A stretch of DNA of 64,000 nucleotides from Adiantum capillus-veneris (Eukaryota; Streptophyta; Polypodiopsida; Polypodiales; Pteridaceae): positions 34,893,469-34,957,468 of the forward strand of contig CM043942.1 of the NCBI GenBank assembly GCA_014529385.2. The letters are read 5' to 3'. Position numbers and translations under genes: made by a program. The notes below the pieces were generated by a model, which was not told where the DNA came from, searched no databases, and saw only the letters and a program-made list of their open reading frames with translations. Of the stretch, positions 1 to 10,412 are shown one piece after another. The stretch's first letter is position 1, and the number at the start of each line of letters is the position of its first letter.

Positions 1-106
1 TCAACACATACTACACATTAGCAATCGGTTCCCTGGTTGTCGACTTCAACCTTTGGGTGAATGTAGTTGCAACTGCATGATTTGGTGTGGTGTATTGTGG
101 CGGTCT

Positions 107-690
107 CTATTCTAGAAAGTGGAAGTGTTGGTGGTACAGACGTGTTGCTTCTTCCACTTGCCTTTGGACGAGGTAGGAAAAAGTTGCAGCAGCAGTCTCC
201 TTGGTGAAGGTTCCTGTTGTCTTTTTGTCTTGGGCCCTCATTGTCATCCCTTCAGTTGGCAATTTCAGTGCTTCGGCCACAATTTCTTTTGTGATCACCA
301 CTTCTACTTTCTGCCCTTGTTGGTCAGTAATTTGGGTTGATCTGTCTTCTTTAATTGTAGACGGTAGCTCAAAGGCTTTCTGGAAATCTACACCACATGG
401 TTCCTAGTCGTAGAAGTCCCTGAGGCCGAGACTTCTGTTAGCTTCCTTTGTGTCTGGCTTGGCAGCTACATCATAGATCTCTTTTGGTAGCATCTACAGC
501 TCTACTTGGTTTCCTTCTTCACTTTTGGACCTGCCAGTGAAAACTGTTGTATTGTTTCCTCAAGCTGTTCTCTAGACAAGTATGTGGCCTTGGCCGTCTT
601 TACTGAACTTGGGTCCAGTTGATAGGGTGGCAGCTCTTGCAACTTTTCTTTTTGGGATACCCTTTTCTTGGCCTTCTCCGCAGCTTGCAT
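107..690 (-). pseudogene. Decayed retroelement-type ORF, unidentified
   Basis: On the minus strand a frame runs open from 403 to 107, containing KAFELP, VVITKEIVAEALKLPTEG and a helical RQVEEATRLY stretch. It is bounded upstream by an in-frame TAG at 404-406. A second open piece at 690-502, in another frame, holds SREQLEETIQQFSLAG. Together they look like one protein broken by a frameshift and a nonsense codon. The KEIVAEALKLP-type segment resembles gag-like proteins of plant LTR elements, but I cannot name the family and no catalytic motif is visible. The gypsy-type gag-protease remnant further right is on the same strand, so this could be part of the same old insertion. Function is not assigned. 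Confidence 0.35.
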
Positions 691-3086
691 TGCTCCTGTT
701 AGGGAAAGTCAGTACCAAAGTTATAAAATTCTGCAGATTATGCTTTGAAATGCCTTTGAGTTTGAATTGCTAACAAATTGAGTCCAATTTGCTTCAAATC
801 AATTTTGGAACATGCATAGATGCATAAAAACATATGAAGATCAAAACCATAAAGTTCAAGCCAAAATTTGCAACAAAAGTAAATAATCGTGATTATTTAC
901 AGCTAGGGATTTTTTCCAACTTTGTGCATTTTTTACATCATAGGCTTGAAACATACACCATTTAGGTGCTCTGAGTGAAATGTGGGCTCATTTGAGTGCA
1001 CTGGGTGGAAATGATGCCAGATTTAGGCTTTCCATCTCTGAAACAGTAGATATAAAGGGATTTTGAGATTTTAATATCCAAATTAGCTCAAATTTAGTCA
1101 GGGGGCTTGGGGCATCATGTGCTTTGGTCCCATAAGGTCAACGTTGCAATTTCCCCCCATCTTGGCAAAAAAGTAAATAATTGCGATTATTAACTTTTTC
1201 ATCAAAATGAACATTTTTTGGTGCAACTTGGTTCTAGGCTTGATGTAGACCTTGTGTATGAGATATGGTGTGTTTTGGATCAAAAAATGTGACGGATAAC
1301 TTAGAAATTGGTTTAGAAAAACTTCCTTGCATTTTTTGACAATTTCCAAGTTTTCCTTGATCATCTTGGCTCATACTTGAAATGTGGCATGTAATAGGTG
1401 TGTACAAATGATAAGTGGTGAAGGTACCATTTTCAAGCCAAAAAAGTGCAAAAGTAAATAATCGTGATTATTTATAGCATTCAATTTTTTGGCTAAACTT
1501 GACAATTTTTTACCTAAACATATTCAATACACCTAAAACAAGTCCTAAATCGAATTTGGTAAAGTTTTGTCTTGTTGGCATCACTTCGTACTTTGGCGAC
1601 TCTAAAATCATCGATTTTTGTGACTACATGGAGTTGGCTAGTTACGTTTAGAGCTATGGACTTGTTCGCTACATAGCCCTAAAGCTACCTATCCAGTTTT
1701 GGCTCATTTGGAGTCAGTTTGACTTCATATGTCAAATTTGACGTTTTGTAGCCTTCGAGCTGTTTTCTGCTTTTCGAGAGCTTGCCTTGATTGTTTTTAT
1801 GAAACCATCCATGTACATGTGTATAGACCCGGTCTATAAGCTGTGTGTGGAGTTAGAATCCAATTCTGGCATTTGGCAAAAACCTAGCTTTTCTACTTGG
1901 GATCCCTCTCGTCCCCTCTCGAATGGTCATCTGGTGATATAAAAATGTTCTATTATATAGGGGCATGCTACAGTTCAAGTCTCGTCCGATTTGGTTGAGC
2001 TGATAGGCCGCTATGGTCAATTTTTTGTCGTAGGACTTCGTGCATTGCTTGATTTTTAGGGTTTTTTCCTTGGGCTTAGACTAGCTACCGGCCATATGGA
2101 AGTGATAATTGATAAGCATAGAACTTATCCCTCATGTCTCGTGTGAGAAGGCTCTGTAAACAGGCGACTGTGGACTCCGAAAATCGCGCGCGAAGAAGGT
2201 CGAGAGCTCTCTTCTCCAAGGGCAACTAGTGGAAATGAGGTGATTTTGGTTTGACTTTATATCTATACTCGGACTTCCCAAACTATTTTTTTCCCAAATT
2301 TCCTTATTAGTCCTACTAGGCCGTGGAATCTATGTTAGACTCAAAAATTTCCTCAATCGGATTCCTGTAGCTCATTCTGCAAGAATTTGCGAAAGTAGGC
2401 CTTGGCAGCCTAATTTAGGCTTCCCGCTTCCATCTGTCGATTTGATTGAAATTTTTTGTGCCTGTTGGCCTTGTCCTTCTGATCATCAGTGTATCTTCAG
2501 TTTTTCCATCTGAACTCATTTGCTATTTATTATTAATTTTTTATCTGTTTATTAAAAAAACCAAAGAAAATAACAAAATGCGCTAAAAAAGCAAAGTGAA
2601 AATCCAATAATTAAGAAAATCCATTGAAAAACACAGTTTTATTGTTTTTTGTTGGATTTCTCCATTTTTAAGTCCCAATATCAAGAAAAATGACGAAAAA
2701 TAACCAAAAAATATCATTTTTTGATGATTTTATCATAGTATATACAATATTTACACTCATCGGGGAGATGTTATCAGTTAAATTTTCCATGTTGATGATT
2801 TGTAAAGACATTATTAGCTAATTTTGCAAAAAAACCACACATTAACATCAAACTTTTTCCTCCCTCTTCAAGCATTGCCCTTAATTACTTAGTTCCCTTC
2901 CAACCCTCCGAGGTATCTTGGTTTGTCTTGGTCAGAATGTTGTGGTTGAGTCTTTTGAGACTTAACTCTCCGTTGCTTTATCGGTTTTACAGTTGACAGA
3001 GAAGATAAGTGCTCCTTTTTCTTCTAAATCCATTTTGTTGTAGGTTCCCTGCTCGAAGATGCTCCTCTGTGTTTTAAACCTTGGAA
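691..3086. other. Gene-free AT-rich stretch
   Basis: I see no coding region, RNA gene or element end here apart from the palindromic repeats at 879-1475. The part from about 2510 to 2760 is very A/T-rich. The stretch lies where the RT and integrase of the neighbouring minus-strand gypsy gag-protease region would be expected, and neither is present. It may therefore be non-coding filler of a LARD-like element, which is inference. Confidence 0.5.
879..1475. repeat. Three diverged repeats centred on a 22-bp palindrome
   Basis: Arms GTAAATAATC and GATTATTTAC, separated by GT, form a perfect palindromic unit at 879-900. Related copies lie at 1173-1194 (several changes) and 1454-1475 (one change in the last base). 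Spacing is 294 and 281 bases. Flanking sequence is also shared: an A-rich run before each copy and a TTTTT-GCA/CATTTTTT-type run after. This indicates an old tandem array with a period near 290 bases. Confidence 0.7.
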
Positions 3087-4726
3087 TCATCTTTGGTACA
3101 ATAGATGATGTTTTGGACACCCAGATTTAAAAAGGCTTGTCCTTAAGCTGTGCTTTTGGTACCCAAATTTGTCTGACTCCTTGCATGCTACTTGTAGCAT
3201 TTTCTTGTCGATAGGATGGAGAAGATTGATTGCTTCGCGGTTTGCCCTGATGGTAACCTCCTTTCCATTCCTTTTTGCTTGGTGCAATTGGAACAATGAT
3301 TTTTCCACCTTTAGGTGATAGCTTGCGCTTATTGGTATCCCAATCTGGTACAGCCTTGTACGTCCGCATCCATGAGATTCCAAGAATCATCGTTTAATTC
3401 ATGTGTTTATCTGGTAAGCATACAAGCTGATGAGGGCATGAACATCCATGTACTATCACATTTAAGCTGACTACTCCCAATGTCGGTGTTGGGTTCTTAT
3501 TCCATCCTTTGATCGTCGATATTCTTGCTGTCAAAGCTTGACTTATTGCTTTCTTGTATGTGGAATAACTGACTGCATTTACTCGAGCTCCTGTATCAAC
3601 CAATGCATTTGTGCTATGATTGTTCAGTTGTACTTTGATGCGAAGGTCCATTCCATCTAACCATTCATCATCTGTTGACATTGCATCTTTCTGTAATTCC
3701 CATAGTCAGTCATCTAGTTCCAAAGTGTTGATGGGAATAGGTATTTGTTGATTTTTGAGAGTAGCTTTCCTTTTGAGCACTCAAAGTTGAGCTTCTTCTT
3801 GGGCTTCATCAATAGCCTGCTGTCGTTTTATCTTTCTTTGCTTTGTTGCATGCATCTGTTCTAGAAATTCATTGGTTAGCAGAAAATTATACTTCTTTAA
3901 ACGGCATCCACTAATCCAATTAGCCAGTGTGGTTCACCATCTAGGGTGGACAACTTAACTGCTCCACTTGAAGATACATCTTCAATGATAAACATTCTAT
4001 TTTCCTTTCTCGTTTTTCTCAATGTTTTTTATATTTCCTGCATTTCATTTAAAAGATATCTGCCAATGATTTTGTCCTTGACGCAATCATATGCATCTAT
4101 CTGCATCAGAAACTGTGTTCTACTCGAGATTGATGGCATAGGTCTAGCTTTCAAGTTTCTCGTGTCTCTTTTTCTTCTATACCATTTCTGTCTTCTCGGT
4201 TTCTGGTTTGGAAAGTCAAAAAAATTTTCCTCCCCTCCTTTTATGAGTAGTTTACCTCTCACATATTCTTTTTCTGACCCCGAATCATCTGAACATGCTC
4301 TAAGCATTCATTTCTCCAATGATCATCTGCACCACAGTTGTGACAGTTTCCAATTCTTGGCTTCATCATGGGTCTTACCATCGGAGGTCTAACACCTTGG
4401 ATAGCTACATAGTACATTGGTGCAAGCTCTAGTGTAGTATAAGTCACAGGTTCTTCCATTGGAGGTGGATGTGAATTATACCAATCTCCTTCTACCACTA
4501 CTGTATATGGAGTAGGCTCGGCATAGGGTGTAACGGGTACTAGTGCTTGTTCATCTATGACTCCCTCTAAATGCATGTATTTTATAGGCACTACATTATG
4601 TCCAGGATATGGAGGTTGTTGACCCAACACGGGTTGAGTTCTTTCCATATCCATCGATGCTCTTTGATCTAGGGACATATTAGGCTGATATCTATACATG
4701 GGTTGTCCTTGTGGCCTCATAGGCAT
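3087..4726 (-). pseudogene. Gypsy-type gag C-terminus and protease, decayed
   Basis: Read on the minus strand, 4726-4259 encodes a Pro/Met/Tyr-rich linker ending in a zinc knuckle, CHNCGADDHWRNEC (CX2CX4HX4C), the RNA-binding end of a retroviral-type gag. After a basic linker (4307-4029), 3681-3394 holds a retropepsin-like segment with the active-site string ALVDTGARVNAVS. It is followed in another frame (3390-3127) by ILGISWMRTY, the usual end of such proteases. Frame changes and stops separate the parts, so no polyprotein can be made. The order gag, knuckle, protease fits Ty3/gypsy. RT, RNase H and integrase should lie at lower coordinates but are absent, so this is either a deleted copy or a non-autonomous element. 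Confidence 0.75.
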
Positions 4727-5095
4727 GTATTGAACATTCTCATCATACTTTGGTCGGTAGTAGCATTCATTGGTCTCATGGTTGGTCCATTTATCCTCGA
4801 TTACACACCATTTATGTGGCCTAATTGGTTGTCTCTATTGAGGTATCCCTTGCCCTAGTCCCCTCATAGGTGCTTTTTGCATGTTATTCATCATGTCGTT
4901 CATCTTTTTTAGCATGTCTTATATGGATGTAAAAGGTGTTGCAATAGCCGTTCCCAGTTGTGTTGGTTTGGTGGATGTTGTTTTCTTGCTTTGATTATCC
5001 TTAGGGACATCTTCTTCATTGAAAATATCAGAATTGTCTCCTAAGTCAATAGCATCTGACACACACTCTTCTAGGGTCATATGCTTCTTGCAATA

Positions 5096-5425
5096 TGTTG
5101 ACAGGCACACTTGTATGTCAGTTATTTGGTCAATCGGATGTAGTATGTTGGTCAGTCGGATATTTTTAGGTCGGATTATGGTCAGCCGGACTGTGGTAAG
5201 TCGGATATTTCTATGAAATCGGATGTTGGTTAGTCAGATTCTGTTAGGCTTAGTCGAATTCAGTTAGGAGGTAGGTTAAAGCTATAAATTGTAATGTTTT
5301 GCGACGAGCAAAGAGATGAAAATCAGTTACGAGTCTCTCTTTCTCTTTTCTTGCTCTCTCTCAGTCTTTACATGTTTTGAGAGTCGTTCTGTGTTCTTCC
5401 CTGTTGAGGGTGTATGCCCTCAACA
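5096..5425 (+). repeat. TRIM-like element 5' LTR
   Basis: The LTR runs from TGTTGACAGG to CCTCAACA. Its first half carries about six variants of a CGGAT motif, most as GTCGGAT or AATCGGAT, spaced 15-25 bases apart. A TATA-like GCTATAAATTG follows near 5282, then a pyrimidine-rich tract. Confidence 0.85.
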
Positions 5426-5428
5426 CTT

Positions 5429-5440
5429 TGGCGATCACAG
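5429..5440 (+). other. Possible primer-binding site of the TRIM-like element
   Basis: TGGCGATCACAG lies three bases after the LTR end and begins with the TGG expected opposite a tRNA CCA end. The matching tRNA was not identified. Confidence 0.4.
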
Positions 5441-5617
5441 TTTGTGATGAAGGCTCACCGTTTCCTTGCTACCAGATTGCAATTATGACTTGAAGAGTGC
5501 GGATGTCAAGGTGCAGAGCAAAAGTGGTGTGATCGTAGCCAATCAAAGGGGGCATACTATAGAATAAACGCAATCAAACAAGGTTCAATACCCGTATCTG
5601 TTGCAACGACCTGTTTG

Positions 5618-6121
5618 GGAGAATCAGAAGGCGAAGTTCTAAAGAAAATCAACGTTGCTGCTAATCCAAATCAGAAGGAAACCGCTGCCATGAAGAGGTT
5701 TTAGCCCAAGCAAATCAAAGCCGTGTCAATTATTGATGGCATGAAGAAAGCAAACATTCCGAATGGAGGGTTCGAACTTGAAGGCGAATTTCTAACACGA
5801 AGTGCTGCAGCAGATCCAAATCAGAAGAATTTTGAAGTCGCGCTCATGAAGATGTTTCATCACAAGCGATGCAAGGGAATAGCAGTACTTGATGGCATGA
5901 ACAAGATAGAGTATCCGATTGCAGTGTTCAAAGTGGTTGCAGAAGAAGACATGAAGTCGGGAGTTTTCTTCAATCAAAAATCTTGCAGTCGTTTTGTGTG
6001 TGCAACAAATTCATTTTTCAGAATATTAAAAGTTAATGCTTTAAAAGTGCAAGGGGGAGTTCATATGCAGAAAACATTCATTCAATGGAGATTCACACGA
6101 TCACTTATCAGGGGAAGATAA
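5618..6121 (+). pseudogene. TRIM internal frame with a duplicated ~52-residue unit
   Basis: One frame reads from about 5618 to 6121 with a single TAG at 5702-5704. It contains two imperfect units of about 52 residues. The first has ANPNQKETAAMK and IIDGMKKANIP; the second has ADPNQKNFEVALMK and VLDGMNKIEYP. The shared skeleton is PNQK, MK-F, DGM-K and P. I do not recognise the family. The first unit is cut by the TAG, where glutamine (CAG) would be a one-base change. A purine run GCAAGGGGGAG at about 6047-6057 looks like a polypurine tract but lies about 400 bases before the 3' LTR. The sequence may have been captured from a host or another element. Coding function is uncertain. Confidence 0.4.
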
Positions 6122-6463
6122 TGAAGATGGAGTTTTTCAAGAGTCGACATCAAGAGAAGTTTCTGGAAGGTGATTCAAGAGAAGACTTTGTTGCAAGGAC
6201 AATGTGATCCGATGGAGACATACCAGGCAAAAGACCGGATGTACTACCTGGAGACGCAAAGCCTGCAAGAAGCGAAATCTTGGATAGCTTATGGAGAAAT
6301 CTTTTAGTGAACCATTGCCAAATGAAATCATTATGTTTTTCCCACATGTTTTATTCTCAAATCTTTTGTAATCCTATGTCATGTGATAAGGCATTTGACT
6401 ATGATCAAGGGATATGTGAATCCGTGTCAGATTTCTACAAATCTACCACCGGGCTGTGCCATG

Positions 6464-6795
6464 TGTTGACAAGCACACTTGTATGTCAGTTATTTGGTCA
6501 ATCGAATGTAGTATGTTGGTCAGTCGGATATTTTTAGGTCGGATTATGGTCAGCCGACTGTGGTAAGTCGGATATTTCTCTGAAATCGGATGTTGGTTAG
6601 TCAGATTCTGTTAGGCTTAGTAGGATTCAGTTAGGAGGTAGGTTAAAGCTATAAATTGTAATGTTTTGCGACGAGCAAAGAGATGAAAATCAGTTACGAG
6701 TCTCTCTTTCTCTTTTCTTGCTCTCTCTCAGTCTTTACATGCAGTTTTGAGAGTCGTTCTGTGTTCTTCCCTGTTGAGGGTGTATGCCCTCAACA
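6464..6795 (+). repeat. TRIM-like element 3' LTR
   Basis: This is the second copy of the 5096-5425 repeat with only scattered differences. It starts TGTTGACAAG and ends CCTCAACA. It keeps the CGGAT motif series and the TATA-like sequence. Confidence 0.85.
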
Positions 6796-7075
6796 CTATA
6801 CAGTATAGCATGAAGTTCTTTGTTTAGCCGTCCCTCTAGAAACAATGTCTTCTATGGATGTAAGAGGTGTTGCAACAGCCGTTCCCACTTGTGCTGGTTT
6901 GGTGGATGTTGTTTTCTCACTTTGATTATCCTTAGGGACATCTTCTTCATTGAAAATATCACAATTGTCTCCTAAGTCAATAGCATCTGACACACACTCT
7001 TCTAGGGTCATATGCTTCTTGCTATATAGTATAGCATGAAGTTCTTTGTTTAGCAGTCCCTCTAGAAACAATTAT

Positions 7076-8095
7076 ACTAGTCTTTCTTATACAAGTATCT
7101 CTAACTCTGGGCATCTTCTTGCAATGTATTGCTTTATTCTAGTTGCACAATCCCAAACAAACTCACCTTGTTTCTGTTTGAAGCTATAGATTTGAGCTAC
7201 CGTATTGTGTTTGATCCCCGTTTTGGAACATGCAGCTACAAATCCTTGAGCTAATATATTTAAGTCCATGATAGACCTTGGTGGAATGTTTTGGAACCAT
7301 GTTAGTGCTTTTCCTTCTAATGTCATTGCAAACCCCTCGAACTAAGTATGGAAATCAAATATGCATTCGGCTCATACCACTTGCTTAAGGCTTGTTAAGT
7401 GGTCATCTGAATCCCCAGATCCACTGTATTTTTTGATCCATTTTTGAAAATCAGCCGGTCTGACACGTCTGTTTGGTTCAACTCCCGGTCTCCTGGCAGT
7501 TGGTCATGTTCCCAGTCCCTTAAACCAGTCTGTTGGAAATAGTGACTCATGTAGCCCTGGATTGGCTTTAGTGTCACCCGGTTTTCTTCGTGATGAGGTG
7601 GTTTCTGGTTTTTTAGCATTGCTCTTAAAAGATCTCTCACGGAGTTCATCTCTTGGAATAGTTTCTGGTCCTTGGCCCAATATCCAATCCCTTATGGAGT
7701 ACCCTTAGTATTTGGTTTGTTCCACCTCCTCAGGAGTCATCATAACAAAATTATTGCTATAACAATCCGTAAATAAGTAGGTTGGTAGATCTATTGAACC
7801 CTTGGCTTTTATTTTGAAGATATAAATGATCTTCATGGGTGTTACCTGTCCTGATTTGGCATGAGAAGTCCGTAAAAGATCTTTGATGTTTCTATCCTCC
7901 CAACAATAGACTCCGATCCTAGGATTATCCGTACTAAGCCGTTTCAAAGGCTTCAAATCAACTTGATCATAACCCTCCAGTTCTAAAGTTGGTGGTCCTT
8001 CCTTTGCTGCCATATCTGGAATTATGGTATTTACTTCAAATCCCCATTTGTCTATCACGTCAGGGTTTTCAATTTGTAAATACTGAGTTCCAAAC
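7076..8095 (-). pseudogene. Gypsy-type gag N-terminal and capsid region, decayed
   Basis: Minus-strand pieces in sequence order are as follows. 8095-7705 is an unassigned N-terminal part with WGFEVNTIIPDM and YCWEDRNIKDLL. 7649-7395 is a linker containing DFQKW-like and GSGDSDDHL-type segments in neighbouring frames. 7326-7087 has the retrotransposon gag capsid signature, GKALTWFQNIPP followed by SKTGIKHNTVAQIYSFKQKQGE and CPELEILV. The next segment, FLEGLLNKELHA, continues into the duplicated EECVSDAID region at 7075-6846. Several stops and frame changes break it. It belongs with the zinc knuckle and protease at 4726-3087. The expected 5' LTR is missing, because LINE sequence begins directly at 8096. 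Confidence 0.7.
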
Positions 8096-10314
8096 CTACC
8101 GAGAATATTTGTACAATCTCTAGAGCTTTCCTTATGACCTGGGGGCACGCCTTCAGGAAGAGGAGAGAATCATCTGCAAAAAGTTTTGCTAGGAGTTGGC
8201 TATTTCCGGGCAAATCCAAGCCTTGCAACTCCCCTCGTTCTGCACTAGCTTCAAGTGTCGTGATTAAAGGATGCAATCCTATGGCAAAAATCAAGGGGGC
8301 CAAGGGGCATCCCTGCTTAATAGACCTTTTAACCTCAAAAGAGCCCACAATTCTATCGTTGAATAGGAGCTCTGACTGGCTTCCAGCCCCCAGTACACGT
8401 ACCAGACGACATAGGCGAGGCCCAAAGCCCAGAGCTTCCATGACGGATTCTATATATGACCATGTTATTCTATCATAAGCCTTATCCAGGTCCAACTTCA
8501 GCAGTAGAATGCACTCTTGCTTTGTGACAGTTGCGTATTCGATGCCTACCATTGCTGCCAAGATGTTATCTTAGATGGACCTTCCGTTGATGAATCCATG
8601 TTGATGGGGAGAGATGATCTTGTTTAGTAAGGGGGCAAGTCTGAGGGCTATTGCTTTAGCAATAATTTTGTAGGCCACCGACATCATCATTATAGGGCGC
8701 CAATGTTTCAATTGAGAACAACAGATCTGCTTTGGGATGGGTTTGATAAGCCCTCTCTTTACACTTATCTCCATCGACCCTTCGACAATGGCTTTAAACT
8801 TGTGATTGGGCCCTTGAGACCATCCCAAAATTCTCTAAATAATTCTACCGTCATCCCATCCCAACCAGGGGACTTTTCCTTGCCAAGGGCTTGCAATGCA
8901 AGAGAAAATTCGTCTTCAGAAAATGGCCTTTCCAAGCTATTAGCTTCTGAGTGGGGAATCTTCTTCTTGACACTCTGAAGTAAGGTCCCTTTGGCTTCTT
9001 CCAGTTCTTGGGACTGGATCTCTGGCTATCCAATGATTTGACTAAGATAGCTCAACATCAGACCAGCCATCTCATTCTGGTTATGAGTTGTTGTCCCTTT
9101 CTCATCGTAGAGCGAGCGGACGTAGCCCCGACTCTTCTTGATTTTTAAAGCCCTAAAAAATTGAGCTTGATTAGAGGCTTTCGGTTGCAGGAAAGTCTCT
9201 CTAGAGAGAAGCCTTGCCTTTCTGATATCTTCTAACTTCTCATTAGCAAGGTTAGATTTGGCTTCGAGCCATCGTTTGTACTCGTCCTCAGTATAGCCAG
9301 CCCATTGGCTTTTTTGGAGGTAAGCAGTTGTACCTCCGTTGCAAGATGCATAAGGTGTCCTTCCCTAACTTTCTTGATTTGGGGGCCCGAGGTTTTGATT
9401 GTTTTCTGGATGCTCCGAGCAAAGAGGTCCCACGCATTGTGTTTGTTGATGTCGACATCTTTTTTGAGCTTACCCAGTGCTTTCTTGGTTAGATTCCTGA
9501 AAATAGGGTTTTTGAATAGGTGTGCACCTATTACCAACAGTTTTTTCCCGCCTCTTGGGGTCTGCTCCTCCCCTATATTCTTTTTAAAATGTATGTGCAG
9601 AGGTATGTGATCCGAATGGCTTTTTGATGGGACTACCTTCATCTCCATCAACGGCGGAATCCAATCAGCTTGGTGTGAGCAATAGCATCTGTCGAGCCTG
9701 GAGGCAGTGCGGGCATACTGCAGGCTTGTGTAGGTGAAACCAGGCGTGTTGTTCCATGGGCCGATTTCCCATAAGTCGATCATCGCCCACTTTTTGCAAA
9801 AACTTTGCCATTTAGACCTTTCCGAGCCAGCCAACATACTGGAGGACCCTGTTCTATCCATGCTCTTTTCTACCATATTGAAGTCACCAACCAACAACCA
9901 CTCACCTTCAATAGGAGTATCTCTAAGATGCATCCATAGTTTAGCTCTATCTTTTGCATTGCAAGGGCCATACACATTCACAATGGTGAAGGGATGCCCT
10001 TCCCATCTGATTCTAATCCCTAAGATTCTGTCGAAAGGGTGGTTTAGAACTACCTTCGGCTCCAATTCTTTGTCCGCAATGCTGAGAACACCACTGAAAC
10101 CATTACTTCCTTCCCCATAAAATACAAGTCTCTTTCCTAACACCTGCTTTCTCTTGATATGGGCATCTAAGTGGTGTTCCTGGATGGCCCAATAGTTGAC
10201 TGCCTTCTCCTTTTTTATTTCCTCCCAGAATAGGGTACTCTTCTTACGGGTTTTCAACCCCTTTATGTTCCAAGATTGGACAGTGAGAGACTCCATCATT
10301 AATGAGGGGTTCAT
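8096..10314 (-). pseudogene. LINE ORF2, endonuclease and partial RT
   Basis: From ATG at 10314 an apurinic-type endonuclease is read for 360 residues: WNIKGL near residue 15, the acidic IQEHHL, VYGPCN, VGDFNM, SRLDRCY and the SDHIP end motif. All are hallmarks of the L1 EEP nuclease that nicks target DNA. The frame then breaks. RT resumes at 8828-8571 with KPIPKQICC, LKHWRPI and YKIIAKAIA, and at 8561-8096 with LDLDKAYDRITW, SIKQGCPLAP and the catalytic FADDSLLF. Frames change between these parts around 9230 and 8830-9030. Thumb, C-terminal domain and 3' UTR are missing. The enzyme would copy element RNA at the nicked site, but this copy is dead. Confidence 0.85.
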
Positions 10315-10412
10315 TGGGATAGCGGTACGAACTCTTCAACATCAGAATCATTCCCCCCCCCCTCCTTGGTCTCCGGAGAATCCGGGGGTTCCAAGTCAGG
10401 GGATTTCTTTTC

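Larger units (their letters stand above)
5096..6795 (+). mobile_element. TRIM-like LTR retroelement, 1.7 kb
   Basis: Two near-identical direct repeats (5096-5425 and 6464-6795) start TGTTGACA and end CCCTCAACA, as LTRs do. Flanks are CAATA on the left and CTATA on the right; the undamaged duplicate of the host sequence reads CTATA, so the left copy carries one change. There is no protease, RT or integrase between the LTRs, so the element is non-autonomous. The internal 1.04 kb contains a short repeat-bearing reading frame (annotated separately). LTR similarity suggests a fairly young insertion compared with its decayed host. Orientation + is inferred from the TATA-like GCTATAAATTG in each LTR and a possible PBS after the first LTR. 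Confidence 0.85.
4914..7075 (-). repeat. Tandem duplication in gag, interrupted by an LTR element
   Basis: A segment of about 230 bases encoding KKHMTLEECVSDAIDLGDN and NEEDVPKDNQS is present twice. Copy A is 4914-5095 plus 6796-6845; copy B is 6846-7075. Both end in the same GTCCCTCTAGAAACAAT sequence. The TRIM-like element sits inside copy A. The intact copy B shows the empty site, reading TTGCTATATAGTATAGC. Confidence 0.8.

Noticed and set aside
3946-4392. 148-residue plus-strand frame
   Set aside because: Antisense to the gypsy gag-protease linker.
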